A DNA stretch of 14,951 bases from Bacilli bacterium (lineage in GTDB: Bacteria; Bacillota_I; Bacilli_A; ML615J-28; CAG-313): positions 1-14,951 of the forward strand of contig CAADXH010000081.1 of assembly GCA_900752975.1 (NCBI GenBank), in the 5' to 3' direction. Shown one piece after another: positions 14,907 through 14,951 of the stretch. Under the pieces are notes generated by a model. It saw nothing but the letters and a program-made list of their open reading frames with translations. It did no database searches and was not told where the DNA came from. The position numbers and the translations under genes were made by a program. The stretch's first letter is position 1; every line of letters starts with the position of its first letter.

Positions 14907-14951
14907 AATTATTTAGATAAGTTAAGTAAAAATAAGCAAGTTTTGATCATA

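Noticed and set aside
1..14951. Mycoplasma-type code with TGA as tryptophan.
   Set aside because: Genes are full-length in the standard code, tryptophan codons checked are TGG, and TGA ends the 650-aa gene in an ATGA overlap.
1..14951. CRISPR array, insertion sequence, phage or integrative element.
   Set aside because: No regularly spaced repeats, transposase, integrase or attachment-like duplications were seen.

Overview
This is a low-GC (visibly AT-rich), gene-dense stretch of a bacterial chromosome. Seven genes lie on the minus strand and one on the plus strand at the right end. All proteins resemble Bacillota/Bacilli families. TGA works as a stop: the 650-aa surface-protein gene ends in TGA inside an ATGA overlap with the next gene, and the tryptophan codons I checked are TGG. 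The Mycoplasma/Spiroplasma code is therefore unlikely. A shortened DnaE and surface proteins held by C-terminal membrane helices rather than LPXTG sorting signals would fit a Mollicutes-related lineage that kept the standard code (Acholeplasma/Izemoplasma/Haloplasma/RF39-like). That placement is inference, not proof.

Layout. (1) Bases 151-7155, minus strand: one apparent transcription unit in the order dnaE, ROK sugar kinase, alpha-phosphoglucomutase, glucose-6-phosphate isomerase, with gaps of 13, 1 and 9 nt. The three metabolic enzymes all meet at glucose-6-phosphate. A good sigma-A-type promoter lies just upstream of dnaE. (2) Bases 7271-11602, minus strand: a two-gene unit encoding large secreted, membrane-anchored proteins that I cannot assign to a characterised protein. 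Each has a signal peptide, a beta-rich propeller-like ectodomain, a related Ig-like module, one C-terminal transmembrane helix and a short basic tail. The genes overlap by 4 nt and look like diverged paralogues. A promoter lies upstream and a hairpin terminator downstream. (3) Bases 11614-13980, minus strand: an HI0933/YtfP-type flavoprotein followed, with an 8-nt overlap, by a YtxK-like methyltransferase-fold protein, with a strong promoter and a textbook terminator. (4) Bases 14009-14906, plus strand: a metallo-beta-lactamase-fold hydrolase transcribed divergently from the flavoprotein, ending in a very strong terminator.

Most of the window is ordinary core genome. The parts least explained by known biology are the paired surface proteins and the linkage of dnaE to a glucose-6-phosphate gene set. 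I see no CRISPR array, insertion sequence, phage gene, tRNA or rRNA. The gaps without genes are 1-150, 7104-7376, 11558-11640, 13925-14033 and 14859-14951, and each is described in the features.
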